This document shows positions 22,743-34,739 of a DNA stretch of 64,000 bases, piece by piece. The position numbers were made by a program, and so were the translations under genes. Numbering within the stretch: the stretch's first letter is position 1; each line of letters begins with the position of its first letter. Under the pieces are notes generated by a model, which was given only the letters and a program-made list of their open reading frames with translations, was not told where the DNA came from and made no database searches. Source of the stretch: Earliella scabrosa (taxonomy: Eukaryota; Basidiomycota; Agaricomycetes; Polyporales; Polyporaceae); NCBI GenBank assembly GCA_022605405.1, contig JABYQQ010000004.1, positions 558,001-622,000 of the forward strand, given 5' to 3'.

Positions 22743-24629
22743 ATGCCCATTGTTACCCGCACGGCGACGCTTCCGCTCGATGTACTCGTCGTTGGTGGCG
22801 GTGAGCAACATTCTACGAGCTACGTTCTGACACTCACATGCTCATCTCCGGGGTCACAGGTATCGGCGGTATGGCTGCGGCCTACATACTCAGCAAGGTG
22901 GGGCATCGCGTCCGCGTCGTCGAACGTTATGCACTGGACGCACCAGGTGGTGGAATGCGCGTACCTCCGAATCTCAGCAAGATCTTGCGACAATGGGTCG
23001 GCGAAGAGGAGCTGCGCAAGGTCACGACACGGTGTATAGGCTCGCCATTCCATCGCCGTGAGTATTCCGTCCTTCACTTCGACCTCGCGCACCGCCTCCA
23101 AAGCTCAGCTACCTTCAGTCGAGACCGGGGAGCTTGTAGGCTACTTCCACTGGAAGCCTGTCGTAATGGCGGAGATGGGTGGGGAGTTTCTCATGATACT
23201 CGTAAGCCATAATGATTTTTCTAGCTTCCCTCGTTCTCACGAAGTGTCTGATAAACTCCTGCAGCGAGAAGATCTCATCCGGATGTTACATAAGCTCGCG
23301 ACCGACGCCGGGGCTACAGTATATTTCAACACCGAAGTGGTCGCCGTGCACCAAGGGTCCGACGAGAGTCCCAATCCAAGCGTAACACTCGCAAACGGAG
23401 ATGTTCTCACTGCAGACCTCCTCATCGGCGCAGACGGCTCCGGCAGCAAGCTTCGAGATGTAGTGCTCGACGAGGATGATTTTGCCAAGCCCGTAGGGCT
23501 GACTGCGTACACCGGAGTGGTCAAAGCTGAGGAGTTGCGCGATGACCCTATATTCGGGCCATATCTCGCGGGCGATGAGGTGAGTGCTATAGATATATTT
23601 TCCATGGCGCTTCGTGCAAGCTTGGCATCCCGTGTAGTGGCCGATATGGATGGGCAATTGTACGGGTTCTCATGGTGAGCATCCCTAGTGTCAGAGACTG
23701 GAGTTGACCCTCATCGTCGTGCCCCGTCGGCGGTCTCTTCAGTGCATCCGGTGGTACGTATTTTATCTATTTGCGAAGTAACTGTGGGTTCATGCATTTT
23801 GAATCTTTAGCATGGCAGAACGGGACTGTTTTTCGCTCTCAACGTGTGGGAGGGGTCAAAGCATTACGAGGAGCTTGGAGACGAGAGCTGGTCTGAACTG
23901 TGCCCAGCCACCCAGTTACCCACGGAGAACATGTGCCCTTTGTACGTATACCTTCCATGTCACGATATGCTACTCAACCTAACTCTCTCGTAGACTGAAG
24001 CGATTGGTTAAAATGACCCCTCGCGTCATCCGGACGAAGTTCATGACAAGGCCCCATGGCATAGATGATTGGATAGACTCGACGGGTCGGATCATCTTGC
24101 TGGGAAACGCTGCCCATCCAACGATAGTGCGTATCGGATACTCTTCTCCCGGTATCACATCTTGATGACCTATCGCCAGCCGGGCGGAACGCACACCGCC
24201 AGTCTCGCGGTCGAAGACGCTGTCGTCCTAGGGTCTCTACTTTCACACCTACGGACGCTGGAACAGCTGCCGGCTTTCATTAATGCCTATGAGGAGCTCC
24301 GCAAGCAGCGCTGTCAGGCCATTGTGTTCGCCGACCACATGAACTCGAAGGTACTAGCTCTTCCTCCTGGTCCTGAGACAGAAGCCCGCGACGCGAATCT
24401 GCGCCCGACAGTGGACGATATGGACGAGGGCAACCTGAAGGCACAGTTTGAGGAGATTGCGCAGATATTTCTGTATGACGCCGGAGATGAGGCGGAGGAG
24501 TGGTGGATCAATTGGGGCCGCTTCTATGACAGAACGCGGGAACGGGAGCAGGATCCGGAGGAGCCACCGAACGTGATGGGCCTGTCAGTTCCTTTCTCGA
24601 GCTTCTCTGTGTCCGAGACGTCCGAGTAG
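22743..24629 (+). CDS. FAD-dependent monooxygenase FMO-D
   Basis: This is a 471-aa fourth paralog, separated from FMO-C by two F-box genes and a DUF6534 gene. Exons: 22743-22800, 22860-23057, 23119-23201, 23265-23579, 23638-23674, 23743-23753, 23811-23941, 23994-24126 and 24180-24629. Lengths match FMO-A exactly except the last exon, which is 24 nt longer. Motifs: GGGIGGMAAAYIL, LIGADGSGS, and LLGNAAHPTI with Asn in place of the conserved Asp, as in FMO-C. The microexon encodes VHPV. EEWWINWGRF is conserved. The tail is longer and more acidic (EREQDPEEP). Predicted FAD/NAD(P)H-dependent hydroxylase or epoxidase, substrate unknown. Confidence 0.9.
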
Positions 24630-25916
24630 GGCTTCTCGGCGCATCCACGTTGCTTGTTGGGCTGTGAGGTAGGATGGGTATTCTCTTCTCTTGTTACGTT
24701 GAAAACTGTGTGTTGGTGCACGCCGCGATGGGCTTGGTCAGGTGTGGAAGTCCAATTGTATCTATTGTTGCGCAAGTGCTTATGTTGTTGATCACAAGGG
24801 CCGAGGGCTGTCGCCGGAATCAATACTTGACCCCTTCGAAGACAAGAAGTCTGCTCGGTGTGGCGCCACCGCCACACATCGAACTCGAGGCCGATGTCTC
24901 AAGCGCGCTCGAAGGTCGGTTGCTCCGCTCGACGCCGGCAACGTTCATGCGGGTCCGCTCGTTCATTGATCAATGTGACAACCATGTGAGCCAAGAGGCG
25001 ATGGGCTCGCAGCCTCGCATAAGCACACGAGTAGTCACCCAGACGACGCTATTGGTACAATGATGCGCTCGCGAGTGGTTGAGCAAAGTATGCATCGGTG
25101 GCGACATGCTCTCCCCAAAGTTCCAAATTCACACTGATAATTCAATGAGCGTATGCACTACCTGATAGGTTGGACATTCGAATGTACCCTCATGAACTTT
25201 GACGAAATCCCGGTCAACTTCAGAGCGCACTTGCCTGTATGCGTTGCTTGACGGAGAGTAACGGCGTACCTGACTAGTTCTCCCTCCTATAGGATTTGCA
25301 CTGTCTATGCTTCTGTGCCTCTCGGAGCAGACACCAATCTGAAACTCGCCGTCATCAAGGAGACGAAGTCGCTAAAATTTCCCGATTGGTCCAATAGCCT
25401 CGTGTTCACCGGCGTCTATAAACTCAACGGTAACCGTCATCATCGACTCCTTCACCCCAGGGCTACCTGGCAGCAATACCCTATTCCAAAGGACAGGATA
25501 TTGAGATGCCACGCTATTTAGCTCTCTCTGTATGACTGCGCGAAGGGGACATTAGTACGGCGAGGCGTGCCAGTGTCCGCCAACTTCAATTTTGCGTCGG
25601 TCTCCCCGAGTCGGTTGCGTTGGAGTTCTTCCGAGCTCAATCGGTGAGAGTTACACTCGCGGGTCTATAGCTACGCTTGCTGTACAGGAAGGTGAGTTAC
25701 CGTGCGTTGTCTGGACTTGCCTGACCACGGACTGCCGTTCACTAGAATCGGCTATGGTGCATGCAGACGGGTCTTGTGCCCTCAATACGATGCATTCTCC
25801 ACATCTTCAGCGTTCTCTGCGGTTTAAGTTTATGAGAACCTCTCTACCACTCCAATCTAGCGCTCTGGTGAGTACATAAAGTCATCCGCAGGAACGTGTC
25901 GCTCTCGCTCTCCCCA
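24630..25916. other. 1.3 kb intergenic region, no gene seen
   Basis: Short frames on both strands lack domain character. The 3' part is the upstream region of P450-A. Confidence 0.45.
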
Positions 25917-27992
25917 ATGGAATCTCCTACCCATCTCTCATTCACTGCAGCAGGACTTGCAGTCGCGCTGGTCGCTCTGGTATACCTCCGCTCTGTCGTC
26001 AACTGGAGGTCCCGTACTCGTGGACGCCCTCTGCCGCCCGGGCCAAGATCTTTACCGATCGTTGGCAACATCTTCCAGGCTCCCCACAGTAAACCATGGG
26101 TAGGTTACAGAGAACTCTGCGCGACGTATGGTGAGAATGTTCTGCAATGATGTTAGGTTTTGTTGTTAACATGCGCTTTTAGGAGATATCTTGCACATGG
26201 AAATACTCGGTCGACACTATGTCGTGTTGGGCAGCGCAGATGTCATCATGGAATACCTCGATAAACGCTCTGCTAACACTTCCGATCGCATCCGGACGCC
26301 TCTGCTAGACCTGTACGTTCGTTCTACGCAATGGCTTCGCTGTTTCGAGCTCATTGATGGTGGACTAGGGTCGGGGCGAACATCAACTTCGCATTCTTCC
26401 CATACGGACAATGGTGGCGGCGCCACAGACGCACCTTCTGGCAATACTTCAACCCCACCATATCGCCGAAGTACCGCCCAATTCAGCGGGAAACAGCACA
26501 CAAGTTTCTATATCGGCTTCTTAGCGACTCCTCACAGTACGTCAAGCATATCCGATAGTGAGTGTTCCCTCCCCTTCTACGCCGCAATTGGTCACACGCT
26601 GTTCCTTTGTGACGCAATTGGGTTGGCTCATGATCGCACTGAACCCCCCTACGCAGTACGTTCTCTGCCGCAATTGTGAAGGTCATATACAACAACGAGT
26701 CCGAACAGGCCGTCGAGAACCAAATGACGTGGGTAGACATCTCTCAAGAAGGTATCTCTCAAGGTCTTCCTCCAGGCAAGTTCCTGGTTGAGTTCCTTCC
26801 TTTCCTACGCCATCTCCCGTCGTACTTCTTGGGTGCGGAGCTGCGGAAGTACTCGCCTCGTTGGCGTCACGCGGCGAACCTCTTGAAGGAAGTCGAATGC
26901 GCTCGTATCAAAGAGGACATGGTGCGCGAACTGCCGGAGTTGCTCAATCAGCCGACTAATGGTAGCAGGCTCGAAACTCAACTGCGGCACACGATTCAGT
27001 GGTCGGTAACCTGTTTCGAAAGTTGGCAGAGCTCTCCAACGAAGCTCAATACGACGAGGAGGTGGCCGTAGTGAAGAATTGCGCGGCCGTTGCCCTCGAA
27101 GGTGCGTCTGTGTATATCGCTACAGTTATGAACTCTCCTGACGTACGTCATAACAGGCGGGTCTGACACGGTGCGTGGAGCGAGACCCTCGATCTCTCCC
27201 CAGGCTTTTGATGCTCAAGATGATCGATGTTACAGATGTTCTCTTCCCTCCAAACGACCTTCCTGGCAATGTCTCTCAACCCTGAGATACTTCGCAAGGC
27301 TCAGGCTCAGCTGGACTCCGTCGTCGGCCCGAATCGACTCCCGGATTGGGAGGACATGGACGCACTTCCCTACATCACCGCCATAGTCAAGGAGTCCCTC
27401 CGATGGCAAAACGTTCTTCCGCTCTCCGTCCCGCACTGTACAGTCGAGGACGACGAGGTCCACGGGTACTTCATTCCTGCGGGGACGGTTCTCGTGCCCA
27501 ACACATGGTAAGCCTTCGTCTTTATTCTCGCACTGCCCGCTCGCTGAGATGGGACCATACAGGGCGTGCATGCACGATCCCGAAGCGTACGACGAACCCG
27601 ACGCGTACCGTCCGGAACGTTTCCTCAAGGACGGGAAGCTAGACCCGACGGTGCGCGATCCATCCAAGTTCGTCTTTGGGTATGGCAGGCGGAACTGCCC
27701 CGGCCGTCATTATGCCGAAGCTGCGCTATTCATCAACACTGCATCTGTGCTACATGTCTTCGACATTTTGCCTCCGCTGGATCAGGACGGGAAGCCAATC
27801 AGGATCGAGCCCCGGATGACGGATGGGCTTGTTACGTGAGCTCTTGTTGCATGGCGGCTCCCCGAGAGTAGTCAACCTCATGTGATGTCCAGGTACCCTG
27901 AGGACTGTCGCTGCAAGATCAAGCCCCGCTCGGAGCAGGCTGAGAAGCTCATAAAGGAGGCGAGGGAGGACATGGCCGTTGCAGAGGCCTAG
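25917..27992 (+). CDS. Cytochrome P450 A (intact)
   Basis: This is a 529-aa membrane-anchored P450. Exons: 25917-26130, 26183-26312, 26369-26557, 26657-26921, 26969-27101, 27157-27170, 27236-27507, 27563-27835 and 27893-27992. An N-terminal membrane helix (about 10-28) is followed by the proline hinge PLPPGPRSLPIVGN. The helix C region is PYGQWWRRHRRTF. The I-helix motif GGSDT at about 311-315 is partly encoded by a 14-nt microexon. The K-helix ExxR is ESLR (about 368-371), then YRPERF, and the heme loop FGYGRRNCPGR has Cys about 451. It resembles the fungal O-methylsterigmatocystin-oxidoreductase-like group. Heme monooxygenase of the ER with unknown substrate. It is the closest relative of the pseudogene that follows. 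Confidence 0.92.
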
Positions 27993-28354
27993 TACCAGCC
28001 GACGATTACTCAGTAAGCCTTCTTCGTTGTAATTCACAACAGCATGCTGACCTCTTCAAGTACTCCAGATTTCATATCTGGCCAGTAGTAGCACAAATGT
28101 GAAAGAATGCGAATCGTACGGAATCACACCTTATCCAGTCTGGCTATGCGCCATGCGTTTCTGCACACAAGCGCGAATTGATTCAGTAACCTGACTACTA
28201 GGAGAAGACAAAGAAGCAGGGAACTAGAAGCATCGCAGACAAGTTCCCGAATATCGATGTCATCTTCCTCATACTCATATGGCCGACCGTGTCACGTTCA
28301 AGTGCGTGCTCGGGTCATCCAGCCTCTCACTCTACACGACTCGCAGCCCTCTCT
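27993..28354. other. Short spacer between P450-A and P450-B
   Basis: No homology to P450 exons 1 and 2 is visible here, although these would be expected upstream of the exon-3-like segment of P450-B. Confidence 0.45.
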
Positions 28355-29600
28355 ATGAACGTACTCACACACCTTGATCCATGGCTCGCTGCGGTGCTCA
28401 CTCTGCTCCTTTATGCCGTACGGACAATGGTGGCGGCGGCATCGTCGTGCGTTCTGGCAGCACTTCAACCCTACCGCGGCACCGCAGCACAAGCACATCG
28501 CCATCTTGCGTGCTACGACCCACAAGTTCCTCTACACGCTAATCGTCGATACCACAAACTCCATCAAGCACATCCGCTAGTCCGTATGATTTCCTGATCC
28601 TGATATTCTGCTTACCTCGTATGCGAACTCGCCATTCACGCGGATGCAGCACCTTCTCTTGTGCGATTACCAATTTACCAAGGTGATGTACGACAACGAC
28701 GACGACGAGAGGGCTGTTGAGGACCGGATGACTTCGGTAGACATCGCCCAGGAGGGAATCTCCCAAGGTCTGCGTCCAATGTCTAAAGGAAGTCGAGTTC
28801 GCCCAAGTCAAGGATAATATGGTGCGTCACGTACGGTTTTACTAAGAGAGATAGATCACTGATCTCAGTCCCGCACTGCACGACGGCAGACGACTAGTTC
28901 CGGGGTTACTTCATCCCTGCCGGGACGATCCTGTTGCCGAACAACTGGTGAGTTCGCATCCCTCCGTTGTGGATTCATTGGTCGTTCACGCCCTGAATGC
29001 TCGAAGGGCATGTATGCACGACCCGGAGGTGTACGACCACCCAGACGACTTCCGCCCTGAACGCTTCCTCAAGGACGGCCACCTTGACCCGAGCGCCGCT
29101 CGCGTACGGCTTTGGATATGGGAGACGGAAGTGTCCCGGGCGTGACTACGCTGAAGCCGCACTCTTCATCAACACTGTCTCAGTCCTGCATGTATTCGAT
29201 ATCACGCCCCCGCTGAATGGTGGTGGAATGCTGATCAGGATCGAGCCGGGAATGTCGGATGGCCTGGTATCGTGAGTGCTGCGAGCGGTTGGAACTGGTA
29301 TGGTGCACGAAGGAGCACACTGACTTTCCGGTGTGAAGGTACCCGGAGGACTGCCGTTGTACGATCAACCCCCGCTCTGCTGAGGTGGTGGCTCTCGTTC
29401 GAGATGCACTGGGCAAGGGCAGTCACGCGGATCGTGCCATGAACAAGGCGGCTTCGGAGGGCATGAATGATGAAATGCTAGCGAAGAACAGGCTCCCCAT
29501 AGGTTGCGGCGGCGCTCGGACAAAGTGCATCATTGCTCTGTACCAGCACAGACGGTCCACGGAGACGAGCAGGCAGCTGGGCCGTTGGTGGATGCAATAG
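28355..29600 (+). pseudogene. Cytochrome P450 B, truncated and disrupted paralog of P450-A
   Basis: Segments match P450-A exon by exon but the gene is broken. Exons 1-2 are missing. Exon-3 sequence survives at about 28411-28580 (PYGQWWRRHRRAFWQHF). An exon-4 remnant (28680-28820) has lost the part after GISQGL and then continues out of frame with the region matching KEVEFAQVKDNM. Exons 5 and 6 and the start of exon 7, including the ExxR helix, are absent. The next match (SVPHCTTADD, then GYFIPAGT) has an in-frame TAG at about 28895. The exon-8 homolog (28988-29273) has a frameshift just before the still recognisable FGYGRRKCPGR. A C-terminal exon runs to about 29600. The damage is too extensive for a functional P450. 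Confidence 0.88.
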
Positions 29601-30592
29601 GGCTTCGCGAAGCGAAACATAATCAGCCGAGATGAAAGATGGGACTTTACAAAAACGACCGAACATCCTCAGGTACCAGCAGCGTCCGCGTGTTTCCTCT
29701 GGGAACGTTTGTGGTACGTCTGCTATATGCGGCGGCTACTCTCGTAGAAGACGAGGGGGTGCAGGAACATGGAATGTTGGGCGATCCGGCGTATGCATCT
29801 TGACACGAGAGGAGCATCATCAATCAGAATGGCCGTGTTATGCACATCGAGTGCCTGCATCACGATGATAATTCAAGGCAGAAATGTCTTCTAGGTCCCC
29901 ATAGAATGCAGATGCCATTGGATATGGAGGAAGCGGAGAGAATCACTGGACAAGGAAGACACCCTTACTCACTGCATTCCAGCGCCCTCACGCGGTCGTT
30001 CCCTCCCCTATGGTGTCCACAAGTACTTCTCGGTCCCCCGCCCCCCAAGAAAATACCAGAAGTATTATCCAACGGATTCTACCAAACGAGGAGGACCTTC
30101 AAGTGGACCATCGGACTACCAATCGATGCTTGAAGACCTACAATCAGTAGCAAGCCATCCGAAATACGAAGTCATGAGATACCGCACCGTTGAGCTTCTC
30201 GTGAGATCTTCCGAAGCCAAGCACAGAAGTCCAGAGGACCAGTACTCGTTCCAGCGCCGTAGTTTTATTCCCTAGTAGGCAAAGCATAAAAGCTAGCGGC
30301 AGACTTTGAGAGACCATGTACAGCTAGAATGCAAGTAAGAGACTCGAGTCGCCTGACAGAACGAGGAGCCAGCCACCGACAAGTAGAGAGTCTAAGTCAG
30401 AGAGTGTCGGGAGCTCAAGCGCTCGCAAGTCGGGAGCCTGCCCTGAACCATACTGACGTAATCACCCGTCATTGGTTCCTGTATCTGATTCTCTGTGGAG
30501 GCAGTGCGCACACCTTGGAATTGTTCGCATAAGACTATCGCATGAGGCAGCTCTTCACAATGAACTTGCAATCGGATCGGTACTACTATCAC
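29601..30592. other. Intergenic region with an unassigned open frame
   Basis: A plus-strand frame open from 30024 to 30275 (84 codons, no ATG at its start) has a protein-like composition rich in Tyr, Arg and Ser. A second frame through the same bases is also open, so coding is not proven. Nothing else is seen. Confidence 0.3.
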
Positions 30593-32750
30593 TTATGGAT
30601 GCGATCGCTCGGCAATGATTTGCTCGACACCCGGATACCGAGACGTGACGCTGCACGGGAAGGACGGTAGCTGGCTATGGATCGGACGAGGGTAAGTACT
30701 CAGTAGCATCTGCAGGACACATCCCACCGCAGGCTACAACTCACATTATAGCCTCCAGGGTGAACTCGGGCTGCTTGACGGGAGCATTGTCCGGAGAGGC
30801 GATCTTCATCGTCGCCAGCACCGACGCCAACATGAGCCAGAGCCAGTCGTCCGCGAGGAACCTTCCGGGACACACCCTGTTGACGCAGGCTCGGTCTCAG
30901 AAGCCGGAAGAAGATGAGGCAAGACGAGACCCGGAAGTACCTGCGCCCGAACCCAAACACGATGCTTCTGACCTGCTTCTTGGACTCCTCGAGGAACGAC
31001 GCGTCCCGTCCGTGAGCGGGGTCGTAGAACCGCTCGGGGCGGAACGCGTCGGGGTCTTCGAAGCGTTCTGGGTCGTGCGCCATGCCCCTGTGGATATGCG
31101 CAATGGAGCTGATTGACGACACGATGGGGACGGGAGGACGCGGTGCACGCACCAGATGCTAGCTACGACACTCGTGCCCGAGGGTATGGTGTACTCTTGG
31201 TAGGGGACATCCTGAAAGACGAGACGAGATGCTGTACGGCAGGCAGGGAGTCAGAACACAAGCGGCATAGCGCAGTATCGGGAGCGTCGTTGCCACTCAC
31301 TGAGAGGGATAGGTGGCGCCCATCGCAACACCTCCGTGACGAGTGCGTCGGTGTACGGAAGCGATCCTCGGTCAGAGAACCCAGGAAGCCGCTTGCGCTT
31401 GAGCAAGTCGTCGATCTCTGCCTGTGCCTTGAGCTGGGCGTCTGGACGAAGAAGCATTGCCATGAAGAACGTCGTCGTCACAGAGGTGATCTGTTGACAC
31501 AAATCTCAATCGCGGGACCGCGCATCTGTGGGGTTTACCACTGACCGTGTCGGTTGCACCTCCGTAGAGCGAGACGCAGGTAAACTCTGCAATGCGTGTC
31601 TCCTCCTCGGATGAGGACACATCAAGTAGTGTCGCGAGGAATGACGACGCAACACTGTAGTCATGCTGCATGTCGCCCTTGGGTGAGTACTGAGTGATTG
31701 TCAGAGTAGGGTGGAGCCCGCACGAGATTGTCCTTGACAAACGCAGTCGAGCGTGCCAAGAGCTGATTCAAGGTATCGCGATACGTGTGGATAGTCCTGG
31801 CGATCGTGCGTCCGGCAGCCCATATAGGAAGGTGTCTGACTGAAAGCCGACAAGTCAACATGTCGTGCAAACGAGAGAGCTGCGAACACCTACAGAACGG
31901 AAAGCCTTCGATCCAGAACTTGCTATTCAGGGAGAGAATCATTGCCGTCGCATTGTCGCCGACCTCCTCCGAGAGAACAACCATGGGATCCTCCTCCGAG
32001 ACTGCGTCATAGCCCATGATAAGTTGCAGTAGGGTTCGGATGTACGAGCTGGAAATGCCAAGCACGTCAGTCGTGACGGTTGGAAGCTGCGGTGGTAGCA
32101 AGACATACAAACGAATGACCTGTATCAAATTATCCGGACCACCCGACAGTTCCCTGAGAAATCTTGCCGTCGAGTCGACGATCAGCGCGTGGTGTTTATG
32201 AACAGCCCGAGCATTGAGTCCTTCGTGCATCTGGCGGCGGGTCCGCTTATAGCGATTCCCTTGAGGCATAAAGATCAGAGCGTCAATGTAGCCGGTCCTT
32301 CACCAGCGCCGCGAGTCAGCAATGAGAACTGAGAAACGGGATTCGGATATGGGAAGGGCAACTCACAGATAGGCCATGACGCGCGGGGGCTTGTCAGAGA
32401 ACATCGCGCGCCTCTTGTTCAACAAGTCGTCGGCGATGTGGTACCCGTTCACGAACATCACGCGTCTTCCAGCGATCTTGGTGGAAACTAGCTGCCCTGT
32501 ATAGACGAGAATCCCTCTTAACCGTGCTCGACGCTCATGGCAGGTCTAAGCATTGCGTACCGAACTGCTCGCGCCATCGCGCCAAGAGTCGGAAGGGTTC
32601 GGCGTTGAAGGTGCCCAGCGTGACGCCGATGAAAGGATGCCCGACGGGGCCAGGAGGAGTGCGCGCACGGCGAGAAAGACGACGCAGAGCGTAGGTAAGT
32701 GCGGAGAGAAGTACGCAGAACGTACTCAGCAGCTCTGCATGGGGAGTCAT
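30593..32750 (-). CDS. Cytochrome P450 C (intact)
   Basis: This is a 513-aa P450 on the minus strand. Exons from the start: 32561-32750, 32367-32496, 32109-32297, 31894-32048, 31724-31839, 31546-31677, 31301-31490, 31153-31231, 30941-31087, 30745-30876 and 30593-30674. Exons 2 and 3 have the same lengths as in P450-A (130 and 189 nt). The proline hinge is RTPPGPVGHPFIG. The I-helix motif GGATDT lies in one continuous exon, whereas P450-A and -D split it. The K-helix ExxR is EVLR, the PERF motif is RPERF, and the heme loop FGFGRRVCPGR has Cys about 445. It diverges transcriptionally from alpha/beta hydrolase B. Predicted ER heme monooxygenase, substrate unknown. Confidence 0.88.
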
Positions 32751-33327
32751 TGTTGTGAGGGAGGCAAAGCACTGCAAGGAGAGTAGGTGTCAACGACAGC
32801 GCTGCGCCCAATCGGCAACACCAAAACACTGTCAGTGTGTGAAGCCGACCTTTAAGCTTTAACACCCCGTTCGTTGTGAGCTACCTGTCCATCCACGGAC
32901 ACAACGGGTTCTGCAAAGAAGAAGCATAGTCTGTTAGTCAGAAATAGTGGGCGGCCGCGAGCACGACGCGCGGAAGCTTCTCGGGTGATTGGGGAGTCGG
33001 AAGTGGGTTCGGGCGGGGCGCTGGGAGCAATGAGGAGAACCCTAGCTCGCAGTCCGAGTCGGAACTCGAGCTGTCCTCCGCCTTGGTTGCCTTGTGTCCA
33101 TTCTTCTCGAGCTCCGAAGCCTTCCTGCATACTAGACTAGCGCTCTCGCGCAGTTTGAGAATCAGGTGTCACGTCCGGTCTTACCCACGCTGTCAGGATG
33201 AATTCCTTGAACCTACATACTTCCCACGACCCGGACTCCGAGTCGCCGTCGTGTCCTCGACTCTACTAGTATTCAGATTTGGCCACCCTCCCGCCGTTCT
33301 CTCAGTTAGTGCGTTGCCCCTGCGGAG
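32751..33327. promoter_or_regulatory. Divergent promoter region between P450-C and alpha/beta hydrolase B
   Basis: The 577-base gap separates two start codons on opposite strands, so it must hold both promoters and may coordinate the two genes. I see no clear TATA box or operator. No gene is seen. Confidence 0.45.
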
Positions 33328-34739
33328 ATGTCCGTACTCGACGCTACAGACTTTGTTCTCCCAGGTCGTGCAGACGACGGAGGCCTCGACATCTCCGTAA
33401 CTCGCTACCGTCCTCGGAACTCTCCCACATCGTCGACTTCAGGAGACACTTACGCCCTCTTGTTCATTCACGGAGTGTCGTTCCGTGCGTACTAAATTCG
33501 TCCTCTGTAGCCTCACACCGCTCGCTGACCTACTCTCCACTCGCTGCCTCAGATAAAGAGTCGTTTCTTCCGACCATCGAGTATCTCTTTCAGATACAGT
33601 CCACCGTTCAAGAGAGCACATGCCCCATCCTTGAAGCCTGGGTTCTCGACTCGCCTAACCATGGACGTGCCGGAGTTCTCAACGCCACTCGACTGCTATC
33701 TCGCCCGTTGGGACTCAGTACGTTTGGTCTGACCTCGTCTCGTTCTTGACGCCGAGGGTGTTCAATCGCTCGCTTAGGTGCGCATGAATGGGCTCGTGCA
33801 GCGCAGGTCTTCCTCAAGTCCGGATTGATGAAAGGGACGAAGATAGTGGGGATCGGGCACTCGGCGGGCACTGTGACTGTGTGAGTGTTCTCCGCCCTCT
33901 CGCCCTGGCGCTCGTGCTCATTTCACCATAGCACGCTCTCGACGTGGGGGTGCCCTCTCGATCAGCTGCCCTACTCGTCTTTAATCTTTGTCGAGCCGTC
34001 TATGATGACTCGAGAGATTCTCGCACGTCTGACAGCAAACGGGAAGGCCTGGGACGATCTCATCGAGATGGCCAAAGCGCGGCGCGACATCTGGGCGTCG
34101 CGAGCTGCCGCGCGGCAGTGGATGGCCAACCGTCTCCCTTGGAAGACATGGACGCCACGAGCGATTGACTTGTTTGTTGTATGTGCCTACTTCATACAGC
34201 TTGCTCGAGACTAATCACCTAACGCGTACGTTGCCAGGAACACGCTCTCTGCGACCTACCGACCCCGACGTACCCCGACCGTACGACAGGCGTAACGCTC
34301 TCCTGTACGCGCGCGCAAGAGGCCGTAGGGTACATTTATCACCAAGACGCAATCGACAGCATCAACCGGGTCTCGGAGCTCTGCCCCGTCATTCCTGTCC
34401 ACACCATCTTCGGTGACAGGCTTGACATCGTGTTCGTGACTTCGCCGCCGTCCGGCACGCTAGCATGCTGATGTGCGCGCCACGCAGTCCCGACTTCATC
34501 AAGAAAGCAGTCGTAGACGAGAAGGCAGGGCGCAAGATGACTACTATCACAAGTGTACCAGGGGCAGGGCATCTTGTGAGTGCAGCTATTCGAGCCTTCG
34601 TCTCTGCGTGCCGTTCGCTGATACGCGCCTGTCGCGTACCGTCTGCTAGGTTCCGATGGAAGATCCTAAGGGTCTTGCAAAGGCGGTGTGGAATGCTCTC
34701 TACTATGGACAACCAAGAGGGAACTTGAGCAAACTCTGA
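33328..34739 (+). CDS. Alpha/beta hydrolase B (seven exons)
   Basis: This is a 347-aa paralog of alpha/beta hydrolase A. Exons: 33328-33484, 33553-33717, 33778-33880, 33932-34178, 34238-34431, 34488-34575 and 34650-34739. Exons 2 to 6 match the lengths in copy A exactly. The nucleophile elbow is the canonical GIGHSAG (Ser about 136) and the catalytic His is in GAGHLV (about 317). Shared blocks include LLFIHGVSF, DSPNHG and the MTREI region. Predicted esterase, lactonase or related hydrolase of unknown substrate, probably soluble because no signal peptide is evident. It is head-to-head with P450-C, a configuration often seen for co-regulated fungal tailoring genes. Confidence 0.88.
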
